Shown here piece by piece: positions 52,886-62,884 of a stretch of DNA of 64,000 nucleotides. The position numbers and the translations under genes were made by a program. Position 1 is the first letter of the stretch. Each line of letters starts with the position of its first letter. The notes under the pieces were generated by a model. It was not told where the DNA came from. It saw only the letters and a list, made by a program, of their open reading frames with translations, and did no database searches. Origin of the DNA: Sphingobacterium hungaricum (GTDB taxonomy: Bacteria > Bacteroidota > Bacteroidia > Sphingobacteriales > Sphingobacteriaceae); assembly GCF_015210005.1 (NCBI RefSeq), contig NZ_MU158698.1:1633611-1697610 (forward strand), read 5' to 3'.

Positions 52886-55381
52886 TTAAATTCTTCCCAT
52901 AAGCGGATCCGTTTTGCTGTCGTTGCCAGTTTCTACCCGTCCAGCAAATTGACGTTCAAATAATGGATAGTCTGGCAGTTTTACTGAAAAATCATACCAG
53001 TTGTGACTCGATTGGTTATCTATCGAGATTGATACTTCCTGTTGTGGTGCAAGTTTTTCTTCTCTGCGAAAATTATGATAAGCATTCGTTAAAACAGCAA
53101 CTTTTATCGTTTCAGAAACGGAATTATTTTTAAGTTTCAATTCAATATTTCCTGTCGGAATGCCTTTTTGATCGATTGCATATTGACAAGAGATTGATAG
53201 ATCGGGGTCTTTATCATTTCCTAGAAAAGTCCGATAAAAACCATTTGGACCATAAGCTTTTAATTGATAATGCTTGTTGTCAAAGTCCGTTAGTGGCCAA
53301 TGATAATTTATGGAGGCTATATCTGTAGCAAATGTCCAAGAACGAACCCCGTCTTTATGTTTCTCTCCTGAATACACTAAAAACGGCGAAGGCAAGGATT
53401 TCTCTTTAAAGAAATTCTGCGAAGCAGAAAAACTCAAGGCAATGCTGTCTTCTTGTTGTCGTCCGTCAATGTACAGCTCATAAGCCAAGGCATTGGAAGG
53501 ACGTATGCCCTTTTCTTGCTTAGGCAATAACGGATGATGCAAAGGCATCTGTTGAATGTCGCTTATTTCATTCGGATTAAATTGTCTAAAGCCATTTGGT
53601 GCGGGCAATTCTTTTGTTGCATTGATGTTTGCAATTTGCTGATTGCGGTCAAGAAAGAATGGCAGGTCAATTTTTTCACCTTGATATTGCCGAAAGGCAG
53701 AAGTTAAGTCGCCAGTTATTTTTCTTCGCCAAGAGCTGATATTTTCTTCGAATATTTCCTTGTTGAACTTTTTATTTAAGAAAACTTCTAGAAATTGCAA
53801 AGTCGAGGTAATATCACAGACTTCAGAATTCACCCAGCCTCCTTTTGACCAAGGGGAAACGATTAACAAAGGAACGCGATAACCCAAACCAACAGGTCCT
53901 TCCGTCGCCTGGTTTTCGGCTACGCCACTTGCTAATTCCTGTTCTTTAAATACATATTCAGAAGAATAATCTAGCGCTGAAGAAGTTTTTCCAGAATCTG
54001 GATCTTTTGGGTTCGGAGCAACAAATGGCGGAACATGGTCAAAATAGCCATCATTTTCATCGTAATTGATAATGAAAATGGTTTTCTTCCAAACCTCCGG
54101 TTTATCCGTTAAGATTTTCAAAACTTCGGATACATACCAGGCGCCATACATGGGAGCCGAAGGATGGTCGGAAAAATTTTGCGGAGCAACCAACCAAGAA
54201 ACCGTCGGCAATTTTTTGTCTTGAACATCCTTTCTGAATTGATAGAGCACATCGCCTTTGGGAACAATGGTATCTTGATCGTCGATTTTAACCGTCTCTA
54301 CCGAATGATAAGTTGCATCTAATTCATTTGTGCTGAAGGCTTTCTGATGCAAAGCTTTTTGAAAGGATGAAAGAGAGTTGAATTTTTCCTCGCTAAAATC
54401 CATGACTTCTCTTTTGTAAGATTCGAGCTGTTCTTGCTTCTGTTTAAGCGATTTTTGAGGTTTTTGAATGTCTTTATTCGCGGTTGCTTTTATCTCGTTT
54501 TCCAAGCCTAGAATCTCGTTTGGAAGTTGTGCAATGCGTTTGTGCAAGAAATCGAGGTGGCTTTTTTTAAACCTAACTTGATAGTTTGCAAACCATTCCA
54601 AATTGTTGTCGGTAAAATTTCCAAGCCAAGGCTCCGCAGCTCCGTCCAGATCATTTTGCAACGAAATCTCATTCTGATAGACCTTCCAGGAAATATGGTT
54701 TTCTTCTAAGCGCTCGGGAAACGTTTTCCAATGTGCCAATTTATTGTAATAGGTATCCGAGTTTCGGACCAAAGGCTTTGCTCCTTTTTCGGGTACACAG
54801 GTTCCTGTCCAAAAGAAATGCCTGTTGGTCGTTGTCCCGGTTATGGACGAACAGAAATGCTGGTCGCAGATCGTAAAAGCATCTGCTAAAGCATAGTAAA
54901 ATGGGATATCTTCTCGTATGTAATAGCCTAGCGTAAGCGGTAAACCGTTGAAATCTTTTCTTCCGGAGCGTTTAGCTTCTAGCCAATTATCATGCTTTCC
55001 GTTATTTCTAGCGGCCATTTGATTTTCCCAAGAATGGGGTAAATCACTTGTCCAAGCCGCTTTGGAATTTTTAATATCCAGGCGGAATGGCGCAAAAGTT
55101 TTCCCGTCGCGATAGGACTGAAGCCAAACCGGATTTTTATTGGGCAAGCTGATCGCGCGCGGATCGTTGAATCCGCGAACGCCTTGCAAAGTTCCGAAGC
55201 TATGGTCAAACGAGCGATTTTCCTGCATCAGCAATACGACATGCTCAGCATCTAAAAAAGTAGAGCCTAATTCTGGATTTATAGCTAAAGCTTTTTGGAT
55301 CGAAGCGGGCAATTGGCTAAATAAACCAAAGGAACCAGCTAATAGACCAGCCTTTTTTATAAAATCTCTCCTGTTTTCCAT
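52886..55381 (-). CDS. Tat-exported phosphocholine-specific phospholipase C family protein
   Basis: Bacterial phospholipase C of the phosphoesterase superfamily (PF04185-like) hydrolyses phosphatidylcholine or sphingomyelin. The 831-residue protein has a twin-arginine signal NRRDFIKKAGLLAGSFGLFS (3-22), the catalytic start VVLLMQENRSFDHSFGTL (48-65) with GVRGFNDPRA, CDQHFCSSITGTTTNRHFFW and the metal residues in NYDENDGYFDHVPPF. A charged coiled-coil insert lies about 285-325. The C-terminus has two DUF756-like beta domains (about 640-830). Full length. Monocistronic. Confidence 0.92.
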   Translation of the reverse strand: MENRRDFIKKAGLLAGSFGLFSQLPASIQKALAINPELGSTFLDAEHVVLLMQENRSFDHSFGTLQGVRGFNDPRAISLPNKNPVWLQSYRDGKTFAPFRLDIKNSKAAWTSDLPHSWENQMAARNNGKHDNWLEAKRSGRKDFNGLPLTLGYYIREDIPFYYALADAFTICDQHFCSSITGTTTNRHFFWTGTCVPEKGAKPLVRNSDTYYNKLAHWKTFPERLEENHISWKVYQNEISLQNDLDGAAEPWLGNFTDNNLEWFANYQVRFKKSHLDFLHKRIAQLPNEILGLENEIKATANKDIQKPQKSLKQKQEQLESYKREVMDFSEEKFNSLSSFQKALHQKAFSTNELDATYHSVETVKIDDQDTIVPKGDVLYQFRKDVQDKKLPTVSWLVAPQNFSDHPSAPMYGAWYVSEVLKILTDKPEVWKKTIFIINYDENDGYFDHVPPFVAPNPKDPDSGKTSSALDYSSEYVFKEQELASGVAENQATEGPVGLGYRVPLLIVSPWSKGGWVNSEVCDITSTLQFLEVFLNKKFNKEIFEENISSWRRKITGDLTSAFRQYQGEKIDLPFFLDRNQQIANINATKELPAPNGFRQFNPNEISDIQQMPLHHPLLPKQEKGIRPSNALAYELYIDGRQQEDSIALSFSASQNFFKEKSLPSPFLVYSGEKHKDGVRSWTFATDIASINYHWPLTDFDNKHYQLKAYGPNGFYRTFLGNDKDPDLSISCQYAIDQKGIPTGNIELKLKNNSVSETIKVAVLTNAYHNFRREEKLAPQQEVSISIDNQSSHNWYDFSVKLPDYPLFERQFAGRVETGNDSKTDPLMGRI

Positions 55382-55464
55382 AGTCTGGATATAAATTATT
55401 TTTGAAAAAAAACGATTAATTTTAATTACACTTGTTTTAAAGATAGACCGAGGTTTATAAACTC

Positions 55465-55472
55465 TATCTTTG
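55465..55472 (+). promoter_or_regulatory. -7 box candidate for the CPBP/cdsA operon
   Basis: TATCTTTG matches TAnnTTTG and lies 31 bases before the start codon of the CPBP gene. The expected TTTG about 19 bases further upstream is not clear, so this is a partial match. Confidence 0.4.
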
Positions 55473-55502
55473 TATAAAAGTAAAATTTTTTAAAGAAGAA
55501 TT

Positions 55503-56459
55503 ATGCAACAAAAGCCAAATAGCCCTTGGTATTCATTGATGATACTTTTGATCTTGACGCTTGCACTTAGTGTTTTTGTTTCAATAGCCCTTGTTCTAAT
55601 TGAGATAATCAGATCTGGGTCGCTGCACAATTTTGTTTCTAATGGTCAGACATTCTCCTTCGGTTCTATTGAGAGCGAATGGGCGCTCTATCTTTTTCTA
55701 GCTTGCGGAAGTATTGGAACTTTTTTTCTTCCTGCCTATTTTCTGCAGCGGATTGAAAAAGACCAAGTGATTTATTTTCCAAAAGACAGCGCGGCCCCCG
55801 CAATCTATGGGCTTGTGTTTTTATTTCTTCTTGCGTTCAGCCCATTGATGGGAATCATTGGTGAATGGAACATGAACATGACCTTGCCAAAATCATTTGA
55901 AGCTCTTGAAACCTGGATGAAGACACAGGAAGACCAAATGGCTGGGCTGACCGAACGTTTAGTGATGGTAACTTCCTGGGGCAGTCTATTCGCAAACCTG
56001 CTCGTGATGGCATTGATTCCCGCAATTGTTGAAGAGTACTATTTTCGCGGTGTTTTGCAGAACATCGCACAACGTATTGTTATTAATCCGCATGTGGCAA
56101 TTTTTATTACGGCCATTATTTTTAGCGCGATCCACGTGCAATTTTATGGGTTTTTTCCGAGGATGATTTTGGGTGTTTTTTTTGGATACCTTATGCTCTG
56201 GTCAAACAACATTTGGGCTCCGATATTTGCCCACTTCGTGAATAATGCATCCGTTACGATCATCGCTTTTTATTATGCGCAGCAAGGAAAAACCTATCAA
56301 GATTTGATGTCTATGGATTCCTACTCTATATTTGTGTATATTGCAAGCTTAGTTCTGAGCATAGCTTTCGGCTATCTCATCTTTAAATTATCGAATAAAA
56401 AACAGCCCACGCATGGAGAAGAATTGGACGAAAGTCAGAACATATACGAACGAAATTAA
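55503..56459 (+). CDS. CPBP family intramembrane glutamic endopeptidase
   Basis: CPBP (CAAX protease and bacteriocin-processing, ABI) membrane peptidases cleave within membranes. The 318-residue protein has eight or so hydrophobic segments and the three motifs: EEYYFRGVL (about 179-187, glutamates of EExxxR), FSAIHVQF (about 212-219) and HFVNNAS (about 247-253). N-terminal membrane helix is at 12-36. The end overlaps the next start by 47 bases. Substrate unknown. Confidence 0.92.
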   Translation: MQQKPNSPWYSLMILLILTLALSVFVSIALVLIEIIRSGSLHNFVSNGQTFSFGSIESEWALYLFLACGSIGTFFLPAYFLQRIEKDQVIYFPKDSAAPAIYGLVFLFLLAFSPLMGIIGEWNMNMTLPKSFEALETWMKTQEDQMAGLTERLVMVTSWGSLFANLLVMALIPAIVEEYYFRGVLQNIAQRIVINPHVAIFITAIIFSAIHVQFYGFFPRMILGVFFGYLMLWSNNIWAPIFAHFVNNASVTIIAFYYAQQGKTYQDLMSMDSYSIFVYIASLVLSIAFGYLIFKLSNKKQPTHGEELDESQNIYERN

Positions 56460-56643
56460 AAGCGAATTTTTAAAACAGCTTTTAGAGCAAAATGATATTC
56501 CAACTGTCGTGATGAATAAAAAGGACTCTTCTTATTTGTTCGGTAAAATCGAAATTTATGTCAGTGATAGTTTGGTTGCGCAAGCAGAAAAAATTATTGA
56601 AGAGTTTGAAAGTGAAAAAAGTTTAAACTGGGATGAAGACTAG
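56413..56643 (+). CDS. DUF2007 family small protein
   Basis: DUF2007 (putative signal-transducing, PII-like fold) proteins are small. The 76-residue product has KVRTYTNEIKSEFLKQLLEQ (7-26) then NDIPTVVMNKKDSSYLFGKI, and an acidic end. Its start is inside the CPBP gene (47-base overlap) in another frame, and its end overlaps cdsA by 11 bases. This tight arrangement suggests translational coupling across the operon. Confidence 0.85.
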   Translation: MEKNWTKVRTYTNEIKSEFLKQLLEQNDIPTVVMNKKDSSYLFGKIEIYVSDSLVAQAEKIIEEFESEKSLNWDED

Positions 56644-57430
56644 AGCAATTACCGGATTTTTCTTTATCGCGGTCGTTATTGGTGCTATTTTGCTTGGAGA
56701 TATTTCGTTTGTTCTCTTTTTTTCAATCTTAGCTGCCTGGAGCACCTATGAATTTTACACATTGGTAAGTTCGGAATTGATCAAACCATTAAAAATTCTT
56801 GGAGTTGGCTCTGCTGTTGTCTTTTCAGGATTGGTATCGACTTATTTCCTTGGTTATCTTGAGGGAAAATTTATTTTATTGGGACTGCCGTTCCTGTCGC
56901 TGACGTTTATTTTGCCCCTATTTCAAAAACGAGAATTACCATTCAACGATATTTCCTATACGCTTTCTGGCCTGCTATATGCGGCTTTTCCATTTGTATT
57001 TTTTATTGCGTTGGGTTTTATTTCAGGGGTTTATAATCCATTTTTGCCACTCGGGTACTTGATCATCCTTTGGTCGAATGATACGGGAGCGTATTTGGCA
57101 GGAAGGAGTTTTGGGAAAAGAAAACTATTCGAACGCATTTCACCGAATAAAACTTGGGAAGGTTTTATCGGCGGATTGATTTTGGCTGCGGTCGTCGCTT
57201 TAAATTTGCATCAATATTTTGGTTCCATTTCGAAAATTCATTGGGTGTGCATTGCTTTGATCATCAGCACATTCGGAACGCTGGGCGATTTGGTGGAATC
57301 GATGCTGAAGCGCAGTTTGAATGTGAAGGATTCGGGTAAAATTTTGCCAGGTCATGGCGGTTTATTGGATCGTTTTGATGGCCTTTTAATCAGTACACCT
57401 CTGGTCTATTTATTTTTAATTTTTGTCTAA
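56633..57430 (+). CDS. cdsA: Phosphatidate cytidylyltransferase CdsA
   Basis: CdsA makes CDP-diacylglycerol from phosphatidate, the branch point of phospholipid synthesis. The 265-residue protein has about seven membrane segments and the signature KDSGKILPGHGGLLDRFDGL (about 236-255) with the metal-binding Asp, preceded by SPNKTWEGFIGGLI. The length is normal. Third gene in the CPBP-DUF2007-cdsA-DUF2461 chain, with overlaps of 11 and 1 bases. Confidence 0.95.
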   Translation: MKTRAITGFFFIAVVIGAILLGDISFVLFFSILAAWSTYEFYTLVSSELIKPLKILGVGSAVVFSGLVSTYFLGYLEGKFILLGLPFLSLTFILPLFQKRELPFNDISYTLSGLLYAAFPFVFFIALGFISGVYNPFLPLGYLIILWSNDTGAYLAGRSFGKRKLFERISPNKTWEGFIGGLILAAVVALNLHQYFGSISKIHWVCIALIISTFGTLGDLVESMLKRSLNVKDSGKILPGHGGLLDRFDGLLISTPLVYLFLIFV

Positions 57431-58092
57431 TGAACATTAAAAGATCAACGTTTGACTTTTTGGAACAGCTTACAAAAAACAACAATAGAGAGTGGTTTCA
57501 AGAAAATAAGGCGCTTTATGATGATGCGCATCAGAATGTAAAAGATTTTATTACGGCGATGATTGTGGAACTGTCGAAATTTGACCCGCAGATCACTACC
57601 GATATTGTGGCATCCAAATGCTTGTTTCGCATTTATCGTGATGTCCGTTTTTCTAAAAATAAAGATCCGTATAAAACCTGGTTCTCGGCCGGAATTTCGC
57701 TAGACGGCAGAAAATTAGCTGGACCAGAATATTATTTTCACATTGAGCCTGAAAAGTCCTTTATCGCTTGTGGTTATTGGCGACCAGAAAAACTGCATTT
57801 GGAACTTATTCGCCAAGAAATTGACTATAATTCGGCAGCCATGAAAACGGCATTGAAGAAAGGTGGCTGGCAAGTGGAGGATCTTTCTTCTGAAGATAAA
57901 TTGGTACGTCCTCCGGCTGGATATGATGCAGAAAACGAAAACATTGAGCAATTGAAATTGAAGAGTTTTATTCTCTATAAAAAATTAGAGCAAAAGGATT
58001 TGACCTCCGATAAAGCCATGCAAAATGTAATCGATGCTTGTGAAAGCATGTATCCTTTTAAGCTATTTATCCATCAGGCTTTGGATCAATAA
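57430..58092 (+). CDS. DUF2461 family protein
   Basis: DUF2461 (TIGR02453-like) proteins are of unknown function. The 220-residue product has the family pattern: NREWFQENKALYDDAHQNVK (about 18-37), RDVRFSKNKDPYKTWFSAGI (about 70-89), GPEYYFHIEPEKSFIACGYW and RPPAGYDAENENIEQLKLKS. It overlaps cdsA by one base (TAATG). Cytoplasmic. The 197 bases that follow hold nothing I can identify. Confidence 0.9.
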   Translation: MNIKRSTFDFLEQLTKNNNREWFQENKALYDDAHQNVKDFITAMIVELSKFDPQITTDIVASKCLFRIYRDVRFSKNKDPYKTWFSAGISLDGRKLAGPEYYFHIEPEKSFIACGYWRPEKLHLELIRQEIDYNSAAMKTALKKGGWQVEDLSSEDKLVRPPAGYDAENENIEQLKLKSFILYKKLEQKDLTSDKAMQNVIDACESMYPFKLFIHQALDQ

Positions 58093-58289
58093 AAAATTTC
58101 CCCTAACCCCCGAAGCGAGAACTATTGAGAAAAGACGAAGAGCTACAAAAACGTCCTGCCTTTTTACTAAAGATTGTTCCACGGAGTTTCGAGGAGCTCT
58201 CAGCAAACATATTATTGTGTTGCGGTTTGTCCCACTATTATCTGCCCATGAAAGTCTTTCCGCTTTTTTGAATTTTTACTTTTTACTTT

Positions 58290-59483
58290 TTAAGGAAAAC
58301 TAATTTTCCCCATGCAGACAGCCGGTGAATCTTTTATCTGTTGTACATTTTCGGGTTTGCCTGCTAGGGTCTCATTCGCCAGCAAAGCGAAAAGACAAGC
58401 TTCTTTCGCATCAGGATTTAATCCCAGTTTTTCGAAAGATTCAACAGGATAGGCTTTCAGCCCGGCTCTTATTTTGTCCATCAAAAGCGGGTTATGCAAG
58501 CCTCCTCCGCTTACGTAGATACAAACATTTTCCAATCCCTGAACTTGCTTTAAAATACTATTGACAATGGAATTTGCTGAAAATTCGCAAAGCGTAGCTA
58601 ATACATCTTCATGCGGAATACCAGAACTGTTTGACTTTTCTTGCGCGTTGTGCAAGTAAGCTAGACTGAATAATTCTGGTCCGGTAGTTTTTGGAAAGGA
58701 TTCCGAAAAGAACACATTGCTTTCTAGTTCTGACAAAAGACCGTTCTGTACTTTTCCTTGCTTTGCAATATGCGCATCCTCATCCATTTCTTTCCCAAAA
58801 TGAGCTAACGTATATTGATTCATCAGCGTATTTCCTGGACCAACATCTGTTGCATAGGCCTGTTGGTTAGTATTTGCCGAAGGCAAAAAAGTAAAATTAG
58901 CAATGCCGCCGATGTTTAATAGAATGCGGTTTTCTCGTTCGTCAGAAAAGAGCAGGTAGTCGCCATAAGCCGCCAAAGGAGCGCCCTCGCCACCAGCAGC
59001 AAGGTGCTTCTGACGAAAATCGCTGATGGTAATAATTCCTGTCTTTACAGCGATATGGTCGCCATCGCCAATCTGCAAAGTGCTGTTAGGCTGTTGCAGA
59101 TTTCCGGTCAGTCGCTGCGGTGCGTGGTAAATCGTTTGACCATGTGAGGCTATTGCATCAACAGCCTGCGGAAGGATGTTCCATTCTTTTAATGCTTCCA
59201 AGATCAATTCCGCATGTTTCAGTGCAACCGATGCATTCAGCTGGCACAGAAGCTCTAAATCCACATTTTTTTTCGCAAACACAGAGCGAACGGAATTTCG
59301 GAATTCTTCATCAAACGGACTCGTTTTAAATTCGATTAATGCTAATTTCGTTCGTTTTCCACTTCCGCTTATTTTGCATAAGGCAATGTCGAGACCATCG
59401 AGCGATGTGCCTGACATTAGTCCAATAATCAGACGTTCTTTTTTTTCTGCGATTAAAAATAGGCGTTCAAGTTGCTGGTTCAT
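58290..59483 (-). CDS. anmK: Anhydro-N-acetylmuramic acid kinase
   Basis: AnmK phosphorylates and hydrolyses 1,6-anhydro-MurNAc to MurNAc-6-phosphate during cell-wall recycling. The 397-residue protein has the N-terminal ATP motif LIIGLMSGTSLDGLDIALC (18-36), IASHGQTIYHAPQ, LLNIGGIANFTFL, DVGPGNTLMNQY and CIYVSGGGLHNPLLM. The length is a little above the usual 370. Ends 1.5 kb from the cdsA operon, convergent with DUF2461, and is divergent from gcvH. Confidence 0.93.
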   Translation of the reverse strand: MNQQLERLFLIAEKKERLIIGLMSGTSLDGLDIALCKISGSGKRTKLALIEFKTSPFDEEFRNSVRSVFAKKNVDLELLCQLNASVALKHAELILEALKEWNILPQAVDAIASHGQTIYHAPQRLTGNLQQPNSTLQIGDGDHIAVKTGIITISDFRQKHLAAGGEGAPLAAYGDYLLFSDERENRILLNIGGIANFTFLPSANTNQQAYATDVGPGNTLMNQYTLAHFGKEMDEDAHIAKQGKVQNGLLSELESNVFFSESFPKTTGPELFSLAYLHNAQEKSNSSGIPHEDVLATLCEFSANSIVNSILKQVQGLENVCIYVSGGGLHNPLLMDKIRAGLKAYPVESFEKLGLNPDAKEACLFALLANETLAGKPENVQQIKDSPAVCMGKISFP

Positions 59484-59504
59484 ACGATAAAATTACATTT
59501 AACT

Positions 59505-59535
59505 TTTGTATTATCATTAGTTAATTCTATTTTTG
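59505..59535 (+). promoter_or_regulatory. Consensus Bacteroidota promoter for gcvH
   Basis: TTTG (59505-59508) and TATTTTTG (59528-59535) are separated by exactly 19 bases, matching the TTTG-N19-TAnnTTTG pattern. The gcvH start codon is 15 bases further on, so the leader is very short. Confidence 0.65.
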
Positions 59536-59550
59536 AAAAAAACAATTAAT

Positions 59551-59931
59551 ATGAATTTTCCAGCGGAATTAAAGTACACAAAAGATCACGAATGGGTTCG
59601 TGTTGAAGGTGATGAGGCTGTTATCGGGATTACCGATTTTGCACAACGTGAATTAGGTGATATCGTATTTGTAGATATCAATTCAGTAGGCGACGAAGTT
59701 GCTGCTAACGAGGTTTTTGGTACAATTGAAGCCGTAAAAACAGTTTCGGATTTATTTATGCCTGTTACTGCTACTGTATTAGAAATTAATGCAGCGATCG
59801 ACGGTTCTCCGGAATTAGTAAATTCAGACGCTTATGGCGAAGGATGGATTATCCGCGTGAAATTATCAAATCCGGATGATGTTGCCGCTTTGTTGTCCGC
59901 AGATCAATATAAAGAAGAAGTCAACGCTTAA
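59551..59931 (+). CDS. gcvH: Glycine cleavage system H protein
   Basis: GcvH carries the aminomethyl group on a lipoyl lysine in the glycine cleavage system. The 126-residue product [20 protein letters not shown] has [15 protein letters not shown] with lipoyl Lys63 and the end [14 protein letters not shown]. The ATG at 59551 is preferred to an upstream TTG at 59533, which lies in the -7 box. No gcvT or gcvP lies nearby. A strong terminator follows. Confidence 0.96.
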   Translation: MNFPAELKYTKDHEWVRVEGDEAVIGITDFAQRELGDIVFVDINSVGDEVAANEVFGTIEAVKTVSDLFMPVTATVLEINAAIDGSPELVNSDAYGEGWIIRVKLSNPDDVAALLSADQYKEEVNA

Positions 59932-59952
59932 GCGCCGGTTTCTTTTCTAAAT

Positions 59953-59996
59953 AAACAAAAAGCTCCTCGCAGATTATTGCGAGGAGCTTTTTGTTT
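59953..59996. terminator. Bidirectional terminator between gcvH and the TonB receptor
   Basis: AAACAAAAAGCTCCTCGCA (59953-59971) and TGCGAGGAGCTTTTTGTTT (59978-59996) form a perfect 19-bp stem with a six-base loop, ending in T on both strands. Convergent genes lie on either side. Confidence 0.9.
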
Positions 59997-60004
59997 GAGG
60001 TCGC

Positions 60005-62874
60005 CTAGAATTTAATAGTTGTTGTTAAATAGATGGCTCTAGGTTGAATAGATATCGTTGAAAAAGGTGTACTGTTCGAAACAGCTTGTTCGTATTGCTC
60101 ACTAGTGAATGAGTTATTGCCTTCGATGACCTCTAAAATTCCACCAGGCCGAACCCAGCTCATGACACCGTAATTATTGAAAATATTGTTTACGTTTAAG
60201 GATAAATTTATTTTTTCATTAAAGCCGTATCCGGCCGATAGGTTAAATTGAGAGAATCCTGGAAGGACAAATACATTCCCGACATTTGTTTGTCGCTGAC
60301 CTAAATAAGACCAAGTTGCTGACGTAAACCATTTGTTTAGCGAATATGTTGGGCTTATGTTAATAATCGCCCTGGGAGTATTGTCTGTTTCGTTGCCAGA
60401 AAATGAAATCTTCGTGTCGTCGTCTGGACCAGGATTGTTCCCCGCCCAAGATTCCAAGGTAACGATTTTTGAGCGTTGGAAGGTTGCAATTCCTCTTATG
60501 CTTAATTGTGAGTTCAGCGAGTATTCCATTTCTAATTCCACTCCTACAGTTCTGTATTTTCCATATAACATCTCTGGCGTATAAAACCCGCCATCTTCGG
60601 AAGACAAGAACTGACTGTTAGGAACGCCACTCAATATGCTGTAAAAGGGCGTTACAAATAAATTGATCTTTCCCGAACGAGCTTTTAAACCCATTTCAAC
60701 TTGTCTCGTAGTTCGTTTTTGGGGGTTTAACAGCCCGATTGTTTCTTCGCGATTAGCCGCAAAATAGACATCTAAGTCCGGCGCTTTTTGTCCTTGGGAA
60801 TAGCGTCCATATAAAGCCCAATTTTCATTAAACATATAATTTAAGGCCCCAGAGAATGAAAAGCTATGCAGCCGCCGATCGAATGACACAGACGTAATTC
60901 TATCCACGGTATTGTAATCATAAAACGTATTTGGATTGCCATCAACGCCGCCCTGAACTCCCGTTTTCATGTAGGCTCGTTCGTTCTGCTCTGAAACGCC
61001 CACATTCTCGTAACGAAAACCCCAATCAAAGGTGAATTCATCATCGATATTCCATGTGTGGCCAAAAAATAAGACCATTTGTTTTTGGGTTGCTTTAAAA
61101 TTTAGGGAAGTCCCGTTGTCACCATTTGCTTGCCCAATTCCATCAGCATTTGTTACCATGTGTTCGCCAGCTGTACCGCCCAAAGTTGCTCCTGTGAAGG
61201 TTAACGAAAGTTGTTCGGGCCGATTTTGAATAGTGCCCAAAGCAATTCCATCAATTCCTGAATATCGATCGACATCCGAATAGCCGTAGTATCCACCAAT
61301 GGTATAGGTCATATTATCAGTTGTTTTTTGTAGGGTAAATTGGTCAACAATTTCATTTACCTTGTTTTGATAACTCCCAAAAATTATAGCGAATAAGCCA
61401 TTTTCTAATAAATCCTGGCCGGGAAGATTATTGTTATTTACAGTATACACGGGTAAGCCGTTAGAACCAATAGCAGAGCTTACGTTCATGACCTCTTCTC
61501 CGGTATTGACATTTTTATAGGAATAATTTCCGACTCCCAAACCCTCTAGGCCAGTTAACAAATAGTAGCTGACATAGTCTGTCGCACTTATTGTTGTGAT
61601 CGTACTTGGCGTGTTATATAGAATATTATTTTTTGAAAATCGAAGGGCATTTTGGAACTTCCATCCGTCTCCTAAGTTTTGTTCCCAGTTCAAACCTGCT
61701 GATCGATAGTCGCTTTTAACCAGATTGCTTGGGTTAAAATTTATTCGCCCCCATGAATAAAGTTTGGAGAGGTATAGTCTACTCTTGGCATAAGCACACT
61801 TGAATTGATGTCGAATCCATTAGCCGGTTTTGGATTTGAATAGTTTGTTGTTGGCATAAATTGCACATAGCCATTTTTATCATTTAGGTATTTGAATAAA
61901 AATTTGAGTTTGCCGGTTGCATATTCCTTAACGATATTTGCTTTCAATTGACCACCATTATTTAAAGGATATCCAGCGAAGCGTCCGCTCTGATCATAAC
62001 GATAAAAACCACCAACATTGTAATACCAATTATTCGCAATTGGTCCTCCCGTATTGGCGTCTACGCGTGCATAACTGTGGCCACTTCCATCCATTAGGCC
62101 ATATTTTAATCTGATTTCGCTCTCAACAGTTTTGCCCCCAGTCTTAGAAATATAGTTAAATATTCCTCCGGGCGCGTTTGCCGCTGCAATAGAGGCGGTG
62201 CCTCCCCGTACAGCCTCAAGTCTGAATAGCGTAGCGTCGGGTCGCAGAAAAAAATCTGGGCCGTAATTTACATAGGTTGTGTTCGTTACTGGGAGATTGT
62301 CCTCTTGCATGGAAACATATTCATACCCGAAACTTCCATCTTGTGTTCCTGCCGTTATCCCGCGGCTTGCCACGCTGTTCCTGATTTCTCCCAAAGACGA
62401 ATTGACGAAGACACCGGGAACATTTTTTAGAAGATCTGCAGCACTCGTGAGCACTTGATTTTCAATTAAGGATTCATCGAGTGTGCTAATGGCCACAGAT
62501 GCATTCATGCGTGTCCGCTTATCAAATGTTCCAGTGACAAAAACTTCGTCCAATTTATTGATGTCTTCAACTAAAGTAATGTTCGCATGCTTGCCAGAAG
62601 TTAGCGTAAACAATTGGGTTTTATAGCCAATGTAAGAAACCTTAACAATAACTTGTGCGTTGGCGTTTCTAAACGAGAAGTTACCCTCGGAGTCTGAGAA
62701 GAAAACCAAATCTCCTTTCTCATTAGTTATTGTCGCACCCGTAATACGCTTTCCGTTTTCATCAACGATTGTTCCTAAGAAAGCGTGTGTTTGAGCAAGT
62801 ACATGTTGCGATAAGGAAAGAAGAATGAGTAAAATTCCAATTTTGCAGATTGATTGAATGGATGTGATAATCAT
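60005..62874 (-). pseudogene. TonB-dependent receptor broken by a one-base frameshift in a G tract
   Basis: An outer-membrane TonB-dependent receptor, FecA/siderophore-like. The N-terminal frame (62874-61741) has a signal peptide, a carboxypeptidase-like repeat (FLGTIVDENGKRITGATITN), the plug with LLKNVPGVFVNSSLGEIRNS and the early barrel, and stops just after FIHGGE. The rest of the barrel, to LTTTIKF at the end, lies in a second frame (60005 to about 61747). At a run of five G on the minus strand (plus 61748-61752) one extra G would join them as HGGRINFNPSNLVKSDYRSA. Real pseudogene, phase-variable tract or sequencing error cannot be told apart. Start at 62874 is preferred over 62919, which lies inside the esterase gene. 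Confidence 0.78.
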
Positions 62875-62884
62875 GCTGGTAGAG

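Noticed and set aside
58176..58193. TGTTCCACGGAGTTTCGA, resembling the parS half-site
   Set aside because: It has the TGTTCCACG half but the right half does not match; unlike the two sites at 43.1 kb it is no palindrome.
58034..58303. Short plus-strand frame after the DUF2461 gene
   Set aside because: It starts inside DUF2461, has no family match and ends in a Phe/Leu-rich run from A+T-rich sequence; the gap looks non-coding.
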